Shown: piece by piece, positions 14,118 to 15,261 of the stretch
Layout: each line of letters begins with the position of its first letter
Numbering within the stretch: the stretch's first letter is position 1
Origin: CAZWHE01 sp964633825
GTDB lineage: Bacteria > Planctomycetota > B15-G4 > CAYZWU01
NCBI GenBank assembly: GCA_964633825.1
Contig: CAZWHE010000101.1
Span: forward strand, 1-15,261
Direction of reading: 5' to 3'
DNA length: 15,261 nt
The notes under the pieces: model-generated
Told to the model about the DNA's origin: nothing
The model's input: only the letters and a program-made list of their open reading frames with translations
Databases searched by the model: none
Position numbers and translations under genes: made by a program

Positions 14118-15261
14118 ATGAGAAAAAGCAAACTGTTCTCTTTCCTGATCCTGATCAGCTCGGCCGCATTGATCCTGGTGGGAAGCCCGCCGGCCTCTTC
14201 GCAGACGGCAGGGCCTGAGCGCGGCAGTATGATCCTCTCCTATTCTTTTGACGAGCCGCTGCTCCGCGAGATCGACATGAGGGGGACGGCATACACCTCG
14301 ATCTGCATTCCCGGATCCCTGACGATCGCCCGAAACGCGGGCGAGCCCGCCCTTCCCGTGCGGTTCGTCAAGATCCTCCTTCCGCCCGGAAAGGACGTGA
14401 GCAGAGTCGATGTCACCGGCCGCCTGAAAAAGGTCGCTCCCGACGGCATCGACCTGAAAGCGAGCCCGATCTTCCCCTATCAGGATCCCCAACCCTTCGG
14501 AACGGCCCAGCCTCCGGACCTGACTATCGACAACCAGCTCTACAGCTCGGAAGAGCTTTTTCCGGCCGGCCATTTCGCCGACCCGCGCGTCGGCTTCTGC
14601 CGGGGATACACGATCCTGTCCGTCGCCCTCTTTCCGGTGAAATACGTACCCGGCGCGGGAGAGCTCTTCTACTTCTCCGAGATGACCGTCACCGTCGATC
14701 TCGAGGATAAGAGCGGGGCGAATCCCTTTTTCCGAAAAGGCAACGCCGGGGACGAGAGATGGGTCAAGAGCCTCGTGGGCAATCCCTCGGCTGCGGCGGC
14801 CTACCAGGCGATCCCGCCGGCGAGAAGCGACTACCCCGGCGGGCTCTGCGATCCCGCAGATCATTATGACTTCGTGATCGTCACCACGACGCAGAACGGT
14901 CTCGATTACTGGTCAACGGGCGGATCGACTCCGTACAACTGGGACAGCCTGCTCGACAAGCACCTGAACGACGACGGGCTGGCCGGCATCGTTGTGACCG
15001 TGCAGGATATCAACAACGAAACGGCTTACCACGACCCCGACCCGCTCTTCAACGACACACCCGCCCACATCAGGGAATTCTGCAAGGACGCCTATCAGGA
15101 CTGGGGAACATCCTACGTTCTGATCGGTGCGGACGCCGAATGGATCCCGGCCAGAGAGATGGACTACAACTATGAGTCGAACGTGGATGCCGACATGTAC
15201 TGGAACCACCTCGACAACACGTTCAACGACGACCATGACAACGACTGGGGCGAAGAAGGAG
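14118..15261 (+). CDS. Gingipain-like C25 family cysteine protease, 5' part (propeptide and start of catalytic region)
   Basis: The ATG has AGAGGAGG seven nt upstream. The frame is open for 381 codons and leaves the window. A signal peptide (LFSFLILISSAALILVGSPPA) is followed by the C25 propeptide at about residues 35-215: GEPALPVRFVKILLPPGKDV then ILSVALFPVKYVPGAGELFYF and SEMTVTVDLED, which folds as an inhibitory beta-sandwich in gingipains. The catalytic region begins near 250 with DHYDFVIVTTTQ, continues with GIVVTVQDI and TSYVLIGADAEWIPAREM, and reaches YWNHLDNTFNDDHDNDWGEEG, typical of the gingipain alpha/beta subdomain. The catalytic His and Cys lie past the edge, so activity and Arg or Lys preference cannot be judged. 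Gingipains are secreted endopeptidases cleaving after Arg or Lys. It lies 1.7 kb from the deiminase gene. Confidence 0.9.
   Translation, partial: MRKSKLFSFLILISSAALILVGSPPASSQTAGPERGSMILSYSFDEPLLREIDMRGTAYTSICIPGSLTIARNAGEPALPVRFVKILLPPGKDVSRVDVTGRLKKVAPDGIDLKASPIFPYQDPQPFGTAQPPDLTIDNQLYSSEELFPAGHFADPRVGFCRGYTILSVALFPVKYVPGAGELFYFSEMTVTVDLEDKSGANPFFRKGNAGDERWVKSLVGNPSAAAAYQAIPPARSDYPGGLCDPADHYDFVIVTTTQNGLDYWSTGGSTPYNWDSLLDKHLNDDGLAGIVVTVQDINNETAYHDPDPLFNDTPAHIREFCKDAYQDWGTSYVLIGADAEWIPAREMDYNYESNVDADMYWNHLDNTFNDDHDNDWGEEG

Noticed and set aside
14091..14864. A 257-codon minus-strand frame opposite the gingipain-like gene
   Set aside because: Antisense shadow of a gene with signal peptide, ribosome site and C25 propeptide features.
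1..15261. Genome-wide reassignment of TGA to an amino acid
   Set aside because: TGA serves as an apparently true stop at 1778, 6393, 7192, 8953 and 8956 (minus), where readthrough would run into spacer or antisense sequence.
1..15261. Mobile elements, prophage, CRISPR or toxin-antitoxin genes
   Set aside because: No transposase or integrase motif, terminal inverted repeats, spaced direct repeats or small paired antitoxin-type genes are visible.

Overview
The window holds about ten protein-coding genes, nearly all for exported or envelope proteins of a GC-rich (roughly 58-60% by eye), Gram-negative-type bacterium. Clear Shine-Dalgarno sites (GGAGG/AGGAGG), signal peptides on most products, and many beta-helix, carboxypeptidase-regulatory-like, beta-sandwich and gingipain-type proteins point to an uncultured lineage such as Acidobacteriota/Aminicenantes, Planctomycetota or a similar candidate phylum. 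No marker gene fixes the taxon. I see no tRNA, rRNA, CRISPR array or insertion sequence.

Layout. 1-3145 (minus): a two-gene unit, a secreted right-handed beta-helix protein (interrupted by an in-frame TGA) followed, with a 4-nt ATGA overlap, by a dipeptidyl-peptidase-IV-type S9 peptidase that runs off the left edge. 3261-6395 (plus, divergent): an MscS-type channel and, 27 nt later, a secreted protein with carboxypeptidase-regulatory-like repeats, also interrupted by one in-frame TGA. 6396-6498: an AT-rich spacer with a sigma70-like promoter. 6499-8955 (plus): two secreted proteins of unknown function. 8956-9423 (minus): a stand-alone cyclic-nucleotide-binding-like domain whose stop codon abuts that of its convergent neighbour (TGATCA). 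9708-12377 (plus): a secreted peptidylarginine/agmatine-deiminase-family enzyme with a long C-terminal extension. 12424-12458: a strong bidirectional terminator. 12511-13554 (minus): a secreted two-domain protein. 13555-14117: a 563-bp AT-rich divergent intergenic region with palindromes and a candidate promoter. 14118-right edge (plus): the start of a gingipain-like C25 protease (propeptide and the first part of the catalytic region).

Two things stand out. First, the two genes with an in-frame TGA carry it in nearly the same 13-nt context (GGGGGTGARGATC), and each TGA is followed at 16-27 nt by a perfect 6-bp hairpin whose loop begins GG. This is the geometry of a bacterial selenocysteine insertion element, but independent nonsense mutations or sequencing errors remain the simpler explanation. 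Second, a gingipain-like protease, a peptidylarginine-deiminase-like enzyme and a DPP-IV-like peptidase lie within 15 kb. Porphyromonas gingivalis secretes the same three activities, and there the first two act in sequence on arginine-containing proteins.
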